In this document: positions 36,949 through 46,639 of the stretch, one piece after another | Layout: each line of letters opens with the position of its first letter | Numbering within the stretch: the stretch's first letter is position 1 | Origin: RYN-230 sp963713815 | Lineage (GTDB): Bacteria; Actinomycetota; Actinomycetes; Streptosporangiales; Streptosporangiaceae | Reading direction: 5' to 3' | DNA length: 64,000 nucleotides | Assembly (NCBI GenBank): GCA_963713815.1 | Contig: CAVQNH010000017.1 | Coordinates: forward strand, 68,442 to 132,441 | Position numbers and translations under genes: made by a program | The notes under the pieces: model-generated | The model's database searches: none | What the model was told of the DNA's origin: nothing | What the model saw: the letters and a program-made list of their open reading frames with translations, nothing else

Positions 36949-39495
36949 TCAGGCGTCCGGCCCGGGCTGCCGGGCGACCCACGCCGCGATCTGCGCCCGG
37001 GAGCTGAAACCCAGCTTGGTCAGCATGTTGGCCACGTGCCGGGCCACGGTGGCCTGGCTGATCACCAGCTCGTCCGCGATGGCCCGGTTGCTCAGGCCCC
37101 GGGCGATCAGCGTGGCGAGCTCGCGCTCCCGCGGGGTCAGCGTGGAGGGCACCGCCGGGCCGCCGGCCCCCGCGGACGGCGCGCTGGCCGTGGCGGGCGC
37201 GCCGCGGTGGCCATTCTCGGCCGGCCTGGGCCAGCCGCCCGCCGGCGTGGCGCCGTACGCCTCGGCCGGCACGGCCGTCGGCCTGCCCATCGCGTACTGG
37301 GCCGCCTCGTCGGCGCCCATCGCGCGGCCCTCCTCCAGCAGGGCGTTCGCGCGCAGCTCGCCCAGGGACCGGCGGGCGGGACCGAGCAGGTCCTCCAGCC
37401 GCGCGCCCGCCCCGGCCGAGGGCGGGTGCCCGGCCGCGGAACGCAGCTCGAGCGCGGCCCCGGCCAGCCGGGCGGCCCGTACCGCATCGCCGGCCCGGGC
37501 CTCCAGGGCCGCGAAGGCCTCCAGCCCGCGGGCGACCGGCAGGCGCTGGCCGGTGGCCAGGCTCAGCGCCAGGCTCTCGGTCAGGCTGGCCCGGCACAGG
37601 TCGAGGTCACCCTGGATGAGCGCCACCGAGGCGATGCCCGCCAGGCACCGGGCGATCTCCGGCCGGGCGTCGATCTCCTGATACAGGCTGAGCGCGCCCT
37701 GGTAGTGGCTGATCGCGGCCTGGTGGTCGCCGCGGGCGCGGGCTATCCCGCCCAGCCCCACGTGGACCTGGGCCACTCCCCACCCGTTGTTGTCCCGGAG
37801 CACATCGAGGGCCGCCTCGTAGATGCGCTGGGCCTCGCGCAGGCTGCCCAGCCGGGCCAGGCCGGCCGCCTTGATACTCAGCGCCAGCCCTTCCTCCCAG
37901 TCGTTGCCGAGCTTGTGGGCGGTGTCCACCGCCTCATCGATCCGGGCCACCGCCTCGGCCAGGTTGCCGGCCCGCAGGCTGGCCACGGCGAGCAGCCGGA
38001 GCGCGCCGGCCTCGTGCGGGTCGCCCGCCTCCCGGCACAGGTCCAGGCCCTCGCGGGCGCACCGTTCCACGGTGGGGTAGTCCTGCTGCTCGAAGGCCAG
38101 GTCGCCGCGGAACACCAGGGCCGGACCGCGCACCTCGGGCGGCAGGCCGTCCGACGCCACCAGGAAGCGGTCGAACCACCCCACCCCCTCGGTCACGTCC
38201 CCGTGTGTCACCCAGGGGTTGCGCATCGCGCCGCACAGGCGCAGCCCCTCGGCGATGTCACCGCGGCGCAGCGAGGTGGCCAGCGCGAGCCGGTAGTTGG
38301 CCAGGTCCACGGTGATCGCCCGGTACAGCGCGACCCGCTCCGGCCAGGACGGCGCGCCCCGCACGAACGCCTGCGACACGACGTACTCGGCGTAGCGGAG
38401 CAGGTAGTCGCGGTGCCGCAGCCGGAGCGCGTCCTCCTCACCCGAGGCGGCCAGCCGGCTGGCCGCGTACTCCTTGATGGTGTCCAGCAGCCGGTAGCGG
38501 GACTCCCCGCGCAGCTCGTGGTCGAAGGTGACCAGCGACTTGTCGATGAGCGCGGCCATCAGGTCGAGCACGGTACCGGCCGGGATCTGCTCATCCGCGC
38601 ACACCTGCTCGGCCATGTCCAGGCCCCAGCCCGCGAATACCGACAGCCGCCGCAGCAGGATCTGCTCCGGCTCGCTCAGCAGCTCATAGCTCCAGTCCAC
38701 GGCGGCCCTCAGGGTCTTCTGCCGGGGCGGGGCGGTCCGGTCGCCCGAGGCCAGCAGCCGGAAGCGGTCATCGAGCCGGCTGGCGATCTGCTCCACCGAC
38801 AGCGCGCGGACCCGGGCCGCGGCCAGCTCGATGGCCAGCGGCATGCCGTCCAGGGTCAGGCACAGCCGGGCGACCGCCTCGGCGTTGTCGCTGCCCAGCG
38901 CGAACCCGGACCGGGCCGCGGACGCCCGCTCGGCGAACAGCTGCAGCGCCTCATGGCGGGCCAGGTCGGCCAGGGACTCCAGGGCGAGCCCGGTCGGCAC
39001 GGACAGCGGCGGGACCCGCCAGACGGTCTCGCCGCGCACCCGCAGCGGCTCGCGGCTCGTCGCGACCACCCGCAGTGACGGGCAGGCGGCCAGCAGCTGC
39101 TGGACCAGGTCCGCGCAGCCGTCCACGATGTGCTCGCAGGTGTCCAGGATGAGCAGCAGCCGCCGGGCCCGCAGCGCCTCGGCCAGCGTCGCCATCAGCG
39201 GCCGGTCCTGCTCCTCGCGGATCCCGAACGTGGCCGCGACCCGGCGCGGCAGGAGCTCCGCGTCGGCCGTGTCGGCCAGCTCCACCAGCCACGCACCGTC
39301 CGGGAACTCCGGGACGACGTCGCAGGCCAGGCGGACGGCGAGCCGGGTCTTGCCGATGCCTCCGGGGCCGCACAGGGTCAGGGCGCGGACATCAGTGAGC
39401 AAGAGCGCGAGTTCGCTGAGATCGCGCTCCCTGCCTATGAAGCTGTTCGGCTCCGCAGGAAGGTTGCCCGGGGCAGGGGGAGCTGCGGAAGTCAT
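36949..39495 (-). CDS. AfsR/MalT-like transcriptional regulator (NTPase, TPR, LuxR HTH)
   Basis: The 848-aa protein is a STAND-type regulator. It opens with NSFIGRERDLSELALLLTDVRALTLCGPGGIGKTRLAVRLA (P-loop about residues 42-49), LLLILDTCEHIVDGCADLVQQLL (Walker B) and VATSREPLRVRGE, followed by a winged-helix part, TPR-like helical repeats (about 420-700), an Ala/Gly-rich linker and a C-terminal LuxR HTH, LTPRERELATLIARGLSNRAIADELVISQATVARHVANMLTKLGFSSR. It probably responds to a signal through nucleotide-dependent oligomerisation. It lies 57 bp downstream of the alpha-mannosidase gene on the same strand. Confidence 0.93.
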   Translation of the reverse strand: MTSAAPPAPGNLPAEPNSFIGRERDLSELALLLTDVRALTLCGPGGIGKTRLAVRLACDVVPEFPDGAWLVELADTADAELLPRRVAATFGIREEQDRPLMATLAEALRARRLLLILDTCEHIVDGCADLVQQLLAACPSLRVVATSREPLRVRGETVWRVPPLSVPTGLALESLADLARHEALQLFAERASAARSGFALGSDNAEAVARLCLTLDGMPLAIELAAARVRALSVEQIASRLDDRFRLLASGDRTAPPRQKTLRAAVDWSYELLSEPEQILLRRLSVFAGWGLDMAEQVCADEQIPAGTVLDLMAALIDKSLVTFDHELRGESRYRLLDTIKEYAASRLAASGEEDALRLRHRDYLLRYAEYVVSQAFVRGAPSWPERVALYRAITVDLANYRLALATSLRRGDIAEGLRLCGAMRNPWVTHGDVTEGVGWFDRFLVASDGLPPEVRGPALVFRGDLAFEQQDYPTVERCAREGLDLCREAGDPHEAGALRLLAVASLRAGNLAEAVARIDEAVDTAHKLGNDWEEGLALSIKAAGLARLGSLREAQRIYEAALDVLRDNNGWGVAQVHVGLGGIARARGDHQAAISHYQGALSLYQEIDARPEIARCLAGIASVALIQGDLDLCRASLTESLALSLATGQRLPVARGLEAFAALEARAGDAVRAARLAGAALELRSAAGHPPSAGAGARLEDLLGPARRSLGELRANALLEEGRAMGADEAAQYAMGRPTAVPAEAYGATPAGGWPRPAENGHRGAPATASAPSAGAGGPAVPSTLTPRERELATLIARGLSNRAIADELVISQATVARHVANMLTKLGFSSRAQIAAWVARQPGPDA

Positions 39496-39552
39496 GGCAT
39501 CCAGGACCGTCTGGTTGATGGCGGGGGCCAGCGCCCTACGGAGTGTGTTCCT

Positions 39553-42500
39553 TTATTCACAGATAATTACCGGCACGCTGCTGGTGTAACGAAGTCGACC
39601 GAAATACATCAGTTTGACCATTGTCCACCACTGCGTGCCGCGCCGGGTAGTAATCGGTACCCGCACATGATAACGGAGAGTTACTTCTTTTCCAGGGGAG
39701 ACGGAAAAACCTCGCGTCCAGGGATGCACCGCCCGCCAGCTGCCGAACGGCGAGATCAGCTGGGCCTCACCCCGGACCGGGGACGCGGCCCGGTTGGCCA
39801 CCCGGACCGCCAGTTCCCCGGCGGCCCCGGGCCGGATCCGGACGGCCGGCGTGAGCACGCTGACCTCGAGCTCGGCCGCGATGGCCTGCAGGTCCGCATC
39901 CAGCGCAGCCAGCAGGACGTCGCGGGGCAGGACGTCCGGGGGCGGGCCGTCCTGAGGCAGGCCAGCCCCGGGAACGGGCGGCCCGCCCAGCGTCACCGCC
40001 GTGGCGTCCTCCAGGACCTGGCCCAGCTGGTCGCGGATCCGGGCGGCGAGGAAGTACTGGCCCGGGGGCGCGCCCGGCGCGCCGCGCACGGCCAGGTCCC
40101 AGCGCGCGTGACCGAGGGCGGGCAGGTCGTAGCGCAGCGGGCCATCCGGGGTGGCCGCCAGCCCGGCCGGGACATCCAGGTCCACCACTCCCGAGGCGGG
40201 CTCCGGCCCGCAGGCCACGGTCAGGCGGACCACGGCCGCGTCCTGGGCCCCGGCCGCCTGGGGCAGCGCGACCCGGGCCGGTGACAGATGCACCGCGACC
40301 GGGAGGTTGCCCGCCGGGGCCGGTCCCTTGCCGTGCAGCCAGTAGCGGGTGAAGACCGGCTGGGCGGGTTCCGGGGCCGCCGCGGAGGCTGACGGGGGGA
40401 GTGCGGGCTGCCCCGGCACGGACAGGGCCAGCGTGACGGTGCCGGCGGCAGGCACCGTGATCCCGGCCTGCCCGTCCCGCACCGGCAGCGACGTCCCGCC
40501 GGTGCCGCTGTCCCCGGCCTGGCTGTCCCCGCCTGTGCTGCCCGCAGTCCCGGTGTCCGCAGTCCCGGTATCCCTGGGCCCGGCGTCCTCGACCAGGCTG
40601 ATGGGATGCGCCGCGCTGATCCCGGTGAACAGGCTCAGCCGGGCCGCGGCCGGCACGGCCGCCGAGATCACGCAGCCGGGCCGTGACCCCGTCCGCGCGC
40701 CGCGGCAGCCCGGCCCGGCCGGCGGCGAGCGGGTTCCCGCGCGGCTTCAGGGCGGACACCATGACCGGCAGGTCCGCGGCGCAGAGGCTGGCGGCCGCCG
40801 GGTGCGGGCCCGGGTGCAGGCCCGTCCCGCAGGCCAGCAGGTCATGGTTGTAGTCCTGGCCGGCCACGCCGAAGCCCGCCTCCCGCCAGTCCCCGGGGCC
40901 GGCGGCCAGGGCGTACTCGAACGTGTGGCTCCAGTGCTGCCAGGCGAAGCTGCTCCCGTCCGGCGCGGCCCGCTTGTCCCCGTCGATCCACACCCCCGAC
41001 GGCCACGCGCTGCAGGAGCGCATCAGCGCGATGTGCAGGGTGCCGTCCGGCGAGACCAGGCTGCTCGGCGTGCCCCGGTTCAGCAGCGCCACCGAGCGGG
41101 GCGCCAGCGCGGGGTCCCGCTCGTCCGGCGCCGGGCCGGCCCCGGCCAGCGCGGTGACCTCGATCACCGAGTCGGCCAGGTCCGCGGTGACCGAGGCCGC
41201 CGCCGCGGCCAGGTCCGGGCCGGCCACGATCAGCACCGGCAGGTCGCGCAGCCCGGTCACGTCGGCCCCGGGCGCGAACGCCGCCGCACGGGACTGGGCG
41301 GCCGGGATCCACAGCCGGGCGCTGCCGCCCGCGGCCAGCAGGCGGCTGAGCTCCCCGGCCGCGCCCGGCCCGGCCGCCTCGAGGACCCGGGCGGTCCACG
41401 GGTTCTGCTCCGGGCCGCCCAGCACGATCCGCACATCAGGAAGGTTCGAGTCCAGGTCGATGGAGCCGTACCGCGGCCCGTCCGGCTGCGAGCACGTGGC
41501 CGTGACCCCCTGCCCCGCGAGGGCCGCGACCAGGTCACGGAGGGCCGCGGGCAGGCCGTTGCGGAAAAAAGCGGGGCCCGGCGCGGACGGGGAGGCCGGG
41601 AGGATGACCTCCGCCACCCCCAGCGCCTGCTCCTGCCGGGCGCCGCCCGGCTCGCGCCAGCCGGCCCGCGCCGTGGAGCCCAGCCCGAACCATTCGTGGG
41701 CCGGGCTGTCGAGCGTGAACGGGTACTCGGCGACGTCCGCCACGGCGCTGCCGAACGAGCGGCCCACGACCGCGGTCGCGCCCTGGTAGATGGGCAGCCC
41801 GCCGGGCACGTCCGCGGGGAAGCGCACCCGCAGCAGCCGGTCCTGCCCGATCGAGCCGTCCACATGGGTGCGGAACTCGATCCGCTCCGCGCCGTCCCAC
41901 AGCAGCGTCTCCTGGGTGACCCGCAGGTCGCCCAGGGTCAGCTCGGCGACCAGCCGGGCGCCCAGCGGGCAGCGCTGCGCGGTGACCTTGGCGCTGGCGG
42001 CGCCCGAGCCGGTGCCGGGTCCCTTGGGGGACAGCAGCCAGGGACCCTCTCCCCAGCGCGGGTGGGCGTCGTACTCCTCCTGCAGGAGCAGCTCGTTGCC
42101 GCCGGCCGGGCCGGTCTCGCCGCCGCGGCGCAGCAGCCCGGCGCCGGTCCGCTTGTCCACGATGCGGGTCAGCGTGCCGCCCCGGGCCGGGTCCGCCTCG
42201 ACCAGGAACGCCTCGTTCTCGATCACGGTGCCGGGCTGCGGCTCCCAGCCCTCCGGGCCCGGGCCGGTCCCGGGCGCCGGGCTGGCCCACCAGGTCCGGT
42301 AGCCCAGCGCGGGCACGTCGGCGGCCCGGAAGGTGAGCGTGACCGCGGCGAGCGTGCCGTCCGGGTGCCGCCGGGCCGCCTCGGCCAGGAACGGCGCCGC
42401 ACCGCCGGAGTCATCACGCAGGGTGATCCAGCCGGGGCCGGGGGCGGTGAACTCCAGATCGGTGCGGGCCAGGCCGGACCGGGCCCACGACAGGGTGTTG

Positions 42501-44117
42501 AACACGGTGACGGCCTGGCCGGTGCCAGGCTGGCCGGCGCCGGGCGGGTGGCCGGCCCCGGTATCCGGCGGCCGGGTGTCGGCCAGGCCGGCCAGGTAGG
42601 CCGCCGCGTCGCGGCGGGCCTCGTCACCCCGCTGCCAGGCCTCCCGCCATCCGCCGAGCAGATCCAGGTAGACCTGGTCGGACTCGGTCCCGGTGATGGC
42701 GTCGTGGTGCGCGCCGAACACGAGCTGCCGCCAGGCCTTGTCCAGCGACTCGGCCGGGTAGCGCGCCCCGGCCAGCCAGGCCAGGGTGGCCAGCCGCTCG
42801 GCCTCGCCGACCGCGATCTCCGCCGCGCGCTGGCCCTGCTTGGTGTCGATGTAGGACACGTCCTTGCCCGGGTAGACCGGGTTCATGTCCCTGGTCTGCG
42901 GCACCAGCCACCGCCCTCGCGCGGCGGCGTCCTCCCGCACCGCGGCGAAGAACTCGCGGGGCAGCGCGGTCACGAACCGCGGCCACACGTACCTCGCGTT
43001 CCAGTCCCGGTGGATCCCGGTCACCCAGCGGCTCGGGATGACGTGGTCGGCCCCGACCGGCAGCAGCACGTTCCGGGTCGCGGCGACCGGGGCGAGCTCG
43101 CGGAACTGGCCCAGCGCCTCCTGCTCCGCGGCGGCCAGGCTGGCGGCCCGGTGGGTGCCCCAGCCGGCCCCGTAGTGGTTGGGCATGTAGCTGGTGAGCA
43201 GGCCCTGCCCGTCGGGGGAGACCCACTCGAATTCGCTGCGCATCTGCATCCGGGTGTTGTCCCCGACGGTGCGCTGCGGCCCCCACTGGTGATAGGGCCC
43301 CCGGGCCCAGGACGACTCGGCCAGCCCCGCCGCGGCCATCAGCCCGGGGTAACCCGGGTCGAAGCCGAACGCGTCCAGCATCCACGCGGTCCGCGGGTCA
43401 CCCCCGGCCACGTCCCGCTGGTAGGCCAGGCCGTAGACCGCGTTGCGGATCGTCGAACTCGGCGCCGGTCAGGTTGGTGTTGGGCTCGTTGTAGTTGCCG
43501 CCGACGATCTCGACCCGGCCCTCGGCCAGGAAGCGGCGCAGGTCGGCCCGGTCCTCCGGGTGGGTGTCCAGGTAAGGCTTGAGGTAGTCGATCTCGGCCA
43601 GGACGAACTTGTAGTCCGGGTCCCGGCGGGCCTCGTCCAGGTGCAGCGCCACCAGCTCGAAGGCGGTGCGGACCTCGGGCAGGGTGCCGTCCTCGCCGGG
43701 CAGCAGCAGCCGGGCCTCGGTGAAGTCGCCCTGCGTGTCCCACCAGACCGGGTCGTAGTGGAAATGGCTGACCATCCACATGGTCCAGCCGGTCTCGGCC
43801 ACCCTGATCCCGGCCGCCTGCTCCGCCCGGCCCCCCTGGCCCTCGGCGATCGCGGTGACCTGGCGCGGGCTGCCCGCCGCGGCGGGCGCGGCGATGTCCA
43901 CGCCCACCTCGGCCACCTGCTCCGCCCCCGGCTCCAGGTCCAGCCGCACCGGGACCGGCGTGCTCACCCCGGGCCCCTCGACCCGGACCGTGACCGGCCC
44001 GCCCGCCGCGCCGGGCCGCGCCGGGCGGTCATCGAGCACCGTCACCTGGATGATCTGCCGCGGGTGCGCTGCGGTGCCGCCGAACAGGTCCGTGCCGGCC
44101 ACGCTGGTGATACGCAT
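39553..44117 (-). pseudogene. GH38 alpha-mannosidase-type glycosidase with C-terminal NEW3-like region, two frameshifts
   Basis: The gene would code about 1520 residues. The N-terminal part (44117 to about 43457) has MRITSVAGTDLFGG, a beta-rich region and the GH38 start TMWMVSHFHYDPVWWDTQGDFTEARLLL, up to NYNEPNTNLTGAE. One extra base near 43456 moves STIRNAVYGLAYQRDVAGGDPRTAW to the next frame, which is open to about 40680 and holds the remaining catalytic, middle and GH38 C-terminal domains. A missing base near 40670 shifts ISAAVPAAARLSLFTGISAAHPISLVEDAG into a third frame, which runs through a beta-sandwich region (YDLPALGHARWDL) to TAA at 39553. Both breaks are single-base and domains are otherwise well kept. 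Confidence 0.82.
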
Positions 44118-44208
44118 GGCACCATCGTGACACGCGGGCGGCGGCCCGGCACGGGCCCGGACACCCGCCGCCGCGGTAGCGCGGCGGTATCCCCATGACG
44201 CGGCGGCA

Positions 44209-44222
44209 GGCAATCGTCTGCA
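44209..44222. promoter_or_regulatory. LacI-type operator-like site 1 upstream of the lacI-family gene
   Basis: GGCAATCGTCTGCA shares the central TCG/CGT core and the TGCA end with the regulon consensus TGCAAACGATTGCA. It lies in the divergent region between the mannosidase and lacI-type genes, about 140 bases before the chosen lacI start and 92 bases before the mannosidase start. Confidence 0.45.
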
Positions 44223-44226
44223 TTGG

Positions 44227-44240
44227 TGGATACCATTGCG
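44227..44240. promoter_or_regulatory. LacI-type operator-like site 2 upstream of the lacI-family gene
   Basis: TGGATACCATTGCG matches the site at 57047 (TGCAAACCATTGCA) at 11 of 14 bases and starts 18 bases after site 1. The tandem arrangement suggests autoregulation and control of the divergent mannosidase gene. Confidence 0.4.
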
Positions 44241-44362
44241 GTCTGACGGTCGCCGTCCCGCGGGTACCTGGATGTCCGCTGGACAGCTGGCCGGCGCAGG
44301 CGCAAGATCAACGGGGCGCGCCCGGGAGGGCGCGCGCACAGCGGAAGCGGGGGTGGCTGCCA

Positions 44363-45394
44363 GTGGCTGATCCGCCGGTGACCTTGAAGGATGTCGCCGC
44401 GCGGGCACGTGTGCACCCCGCTACCGCGTCCCGGGCGCTGAACCCGGAGACCCGGCTGCTGGTGCGGGAGGACACGGCCCAGCGGGTGCTCGACGCGGCG
44501 GCCGCCCTGGGGTACCGCCCGAACACCGTGGCCCGCAGCCTGCGCACCCGCCGCTCGCACAGCGTCGGGGTGCTCATCCCGGACCTGAACAACCCGCTGT
44601 TCCCGCCGATCGTCCGCGGCATCGAGGACCGTCTCGCGGCCGCGGGCTACGTGGCGCTGATCGGGAACACCGACGGTGACGCCGACCGGGAGCGGATGCT
44701 GTTCGAGCAGATGCGCGCCCGGCACGTGGACGGCCTGGTGCTGGCCACCGTGCACCTCGGCGACCCGCTGCTCGCCGAGTCGGCCCGCGCGGACCTGCCC
44801 GTGGTGCTGATGAACCGGCTCGCCCACGACTACAGCCTGCCGTCGGTCTCGGTGGACAACGAGCGCGGCATCAGGATGGCCGTGGCCCACCTGGCCGGGC
44901 TGGGGCACACCCGCATCGCCCACATCGCCGGCCCGCAGGAGGTCTCGACCGGCCTGGCCCGGTACCGGGGGTTCATCGCCGCCATGGAGGCGCACGGCCT
45001 GTCCCCCGATCCCGAGCTGATCGTGACGGCCAAGTCGTTCTCGATCGACGAGGGCATGCGCTGCACGCAGCTCCTGCTCCAGCGCGACGCGGGCTGCACC
45101 GCGGTGGCGGCGGGCAACGACATGCTGGCCATCGGCTGCTACGCGGCCCTGGACGAGGTGGCCCTGAACTGCCCGGCGGACCTGTCCGTGGTCGGCTTCA
45201 ACGACATGCCGTTCATCGACCGGCTGCGCCCGCCGCTGACCACGATCCGCTTCCCCCACTACCAGGTCGGCACCGAGGCGGCCCAGCTGCTGCTGGAACG
45301 GATCGCCGGGCACACCGGGCCGGTCAAGGTCCTCTTCCTGGCTCCCGAGCTGGTTGTGCGCGGGTCAACCGGCCCGCCGGGCGGCGCCGCGTAG
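44363..45394 (+). CDS. LacI family transcriptional regulator
   Basis: The 343-aa regulator starts at GTG 44363 with MADPPVTLKDVAARARVHPATASRALNPETRLLVREDTAQRVLDAAAALGYRPNTVARSLRTRRSHSVGVLIPDLNNPLF, a classic LacI HTH and hinge, followed by a periplasmic-binding-like effector domain (GLGHTRIAHIAGPQEVSTGLARYRGF, DLSVVGFNDMPFIDRLRPPLTTIRFP). A longer frame to 44195 would include operator-like sites and is not favoured. It stands between a mannosidase gene and a transport/catabolism cluster. Similar palindromes before four promoters suggest it controls a regulon. Its effector is unknown. Confidence 0.93.
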   Translation: MADPPVTLKDVAARARVHPATASRALNPETRLLVREDTAQRVLDAAAALGYRPNTVARSLRTRRSHSVGVLIPDLNNPLFPPIVRGIEDRLAAAGYVALIGNTDGDADRERMLFEQMRARHVDGLVLATVHLGDPLLAESARADLPVVLMNRLAHDYSLPSVSVDNERGIRMAVAHLAGLGHTRIAHIAGPQEVSTGLARYRGFIAAMEAHGLSPDPELIVTAKSFSIDEGMRCTQLLLQRDAGCTAVAAGNDMLAIGCYAALDEVALNCPADLSVVGFNDMPFIDRLRPPLTTIRFPHYQVGTEAAQLLLERIAGHTGPVKVLFLAPELVVRGSTGPPGGAA

Positions 45395-45402
45395 CCTGCC
45401 CC

Positions 45403-45429
45403 GGCCCGCCCGGGGCCGCCCGGCGGGCC
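45403..45429. terminator. Possible terminator hairpin after the lacI-family gene
   Basis: GGCCCGCC at 45403-45410 pairs with GGCGGGCC at 45422-45429 around an 11-base loop. No T-run follows, so it may be a Rho-assisted terminator. Confidence 0.35.
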
Positions 45430-45490
45430 GGGATGCGGGGCGGAATCCCCCGGGCCAGGAAATTCTCCGGTATCGAACCGATCATGTCGG

Positions 45491-45518
45491 TTGACAGGGA
45501 CCTGACCTGTGCGTCAGG
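45491..45518 (+). promoter_or_regulatory. Promoter-like region of the beta-hydroxyacid dehydrogenase gene
   Basis: TTGACA at 45491-45496 is a consensus -35 box. CCTGAC-6-GTCAGG, a perfect inverted repeat, covers 45501-45518, and the LacI-type site follows at 45524. No clear -10 box is visible at 17 bases (TCAGGC at 45514). Confidence 0.35.
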
Positions 45519-45523
45519 CTTCG

Positions 45524-45537
45524 TGCAAACGATTGTT
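45524..45537. promoter_or_regulatory. LacI-type operator-like site before the beta-hydroxyacid dehydrogenase gene
   Basis: TGCAAACGATTGTT matches the consensus TGCAAACGATTGCA at 12 of 14 bases. It ends 18 bases before ATG 45556, downstream of a TTGACA box, well placed for repression of the cluster. Confidence 0.6.
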
Positions 45538-45555
45538 AGCGCAGGGGGTGACCTG

Positions 45556-46521
45556 ATGGCAGGGCGCGGTAACGAACTCCGGCTGGGCTGGCTGGGTACC
45601 GGGCGGATGGGCGTGACGCTGGTCCGGCGTCTGCTCGAGGCCGGCTGTGACGTTGCCGTCTACAACCGCACCCGGGCCAAGGCGGAGCCGCTCGCGGAGC
45701 TCGGAGCCAAGATCGTCAGCTCGCCGGCCGGGCTCAGCGGCCGGGACATCGTGTTCGCCACCGTGGGCACGCCCCAGGACCTCATCGACGCGGTTCTCGG
45801 CGAGGACGGCCTGGCCACCGGGGAGTCGGTGCCTGCCATCCTGGTGGACTGCTCGACGATCTCGGCGGAGGTCTCGATGCAGATCCGGGAGCAGCTCGCG
45901 GCGCGCGGGACCGAGCTGCTGGCCGCGCCGGTGATGGGCAACCCGAAGGCGGCGAGCGCCGGGAAGCTCACCCTCGCCGTGTCCGGGCCGCGGGTCGCGT
46001 TCGACGCCGCCCTGCCCTACCTGGACCTGCTCGGCGCCGGGGCCACATATGTCGGCGAGGGCGAACTGGCCCGGACGGTAAAGCTTTGCCATAATTTGTT
46101 CCTGGGCGTGGTGAGCCAGTCGCTGGCGGAAGTGACCATCCTGGCCCAGAAGAGTGGCGTGAGCCGGACCGCCTTCCTCACGTGCCTTAATAAAAGCGTG
46201 ATGGGTTCGCAGTTCACTCGTTACAAATCACCGGCTTACGCGAACCTGGACTTTCATCCGACGTTTACCGCCTCGCTGCTGCGCAAGGACTTTGACCTCG
46301 GCCTGGCTGCGGCCAGGGAGCATGAGGTGCCCATGCCGGTCGCCTCGCTCGTGCACCAGATCGTGCAGACTCTTATTGGGCATGGTTACGGCGAGCAGGA
46401 TTTCGCGGCCCTTGTCGAACTGGAAGCCCAGTCGGCGGGACTGCAGCTAGAGAGTGAAAACTCTGACATCTCGGACGGGCTGGACCAACCCGACATGAAC
46501 GGGGGCAATGCAGTACCGTGA
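45556..46521 (+). CDS. Beta-hydroxyacid dehydrogenase (3-hydroxyisobutyrate/tartronate-semialdehyde reductase family)
   Basis: The 321-aa enzyme has the N-terminal Rossmann motif LGWLGTGRMGVTLVRRLLEAGCDVAVYNRT, the substrate motif VDCSTISAEVS, PVMGNPKAASAGKLTLAVSG, and catalytic Lys176 in KLCHNLFLG (K-x3-N), then an all-helical C-terminal domain. It interconverts a beta-hydroxyacid and its semialdehyde with NAD(P). Substrate could be 3-hydroxyisobutyrate, tartronate semialdehyde or a relative. ATG 45556 follows the operator-like site and a GGGGG stretch. Upstream codons to 45433 would overlap the operator. It is the first gene of the Liv-type transport cluster. Confidence 0.92.
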   Translation: MAGRGNELRLGWLGTGRMGVTLVRRLLEAGCDVAVYNRTRAKAEPLAELGAKIVSSPAGLSGRDIVFATVGTPQDLIDAVLGEDGLATGESVPAILVDCSTISAEVSMQIREQLAARGTELLAAPVMGNPKAASAGKLTLAVSGPRVAFDAALPYLDLLGAGATYVGEGELARTVKLCHNLFLGVVSQSLAEVTILAQKSGVSRTAFLTCLNKSVMGSQFTRYKSPAYANLDFHPTFTASLLRKDFDLGLAAAREHEVPMPVASLVHQIVQTLIGHGYGEQDFAALVELEAQSAGLQLESENSDISDGLDQPDMNGGNAVP

Positions 46522-46532
46522 GCCACTGTCCC

Positions 46533-46600
46533 CGGCCAGCCGATAATGCAGCCATCCGAGCCCCCCGCGGACGCGCCTCATAGCGCGGGCTGCAGCTGGC
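46533..46600 (+). other. Intercistronic stem-loop region before the first binding-protein gene
   Basis: CCAGC and GCAGCC near 46533-46551 can pair with GGGCTGC and GCTGG near 46587-46600 in nested fashion. It may stabilise or end transcripts between the dehydrogenase and the binding-protein gene. ATG 46640 then follows a strong GGAAGGAGG site. Confidence 0.35.
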
Positions 46601-46639
46601 TTTACCCACAGGATATTCCTGAACTGGAAGGAGGACCGG

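Noticed and set aside
36874..39078. Plus-strand frame of 734 codons opposite the AfsR/LuxR-type gene
   Set aside because: A shadow frame; the minus strand encodes a complete NTPase-TPR-LuxR protein.
40349..43582. Plus-strand frame of about 1077 codons opposite the mannosidase gene
   Set aside because: Composition is Arg/Gly/Pro-rich without motifs; the opposite strand holds clear GH38 sequence.
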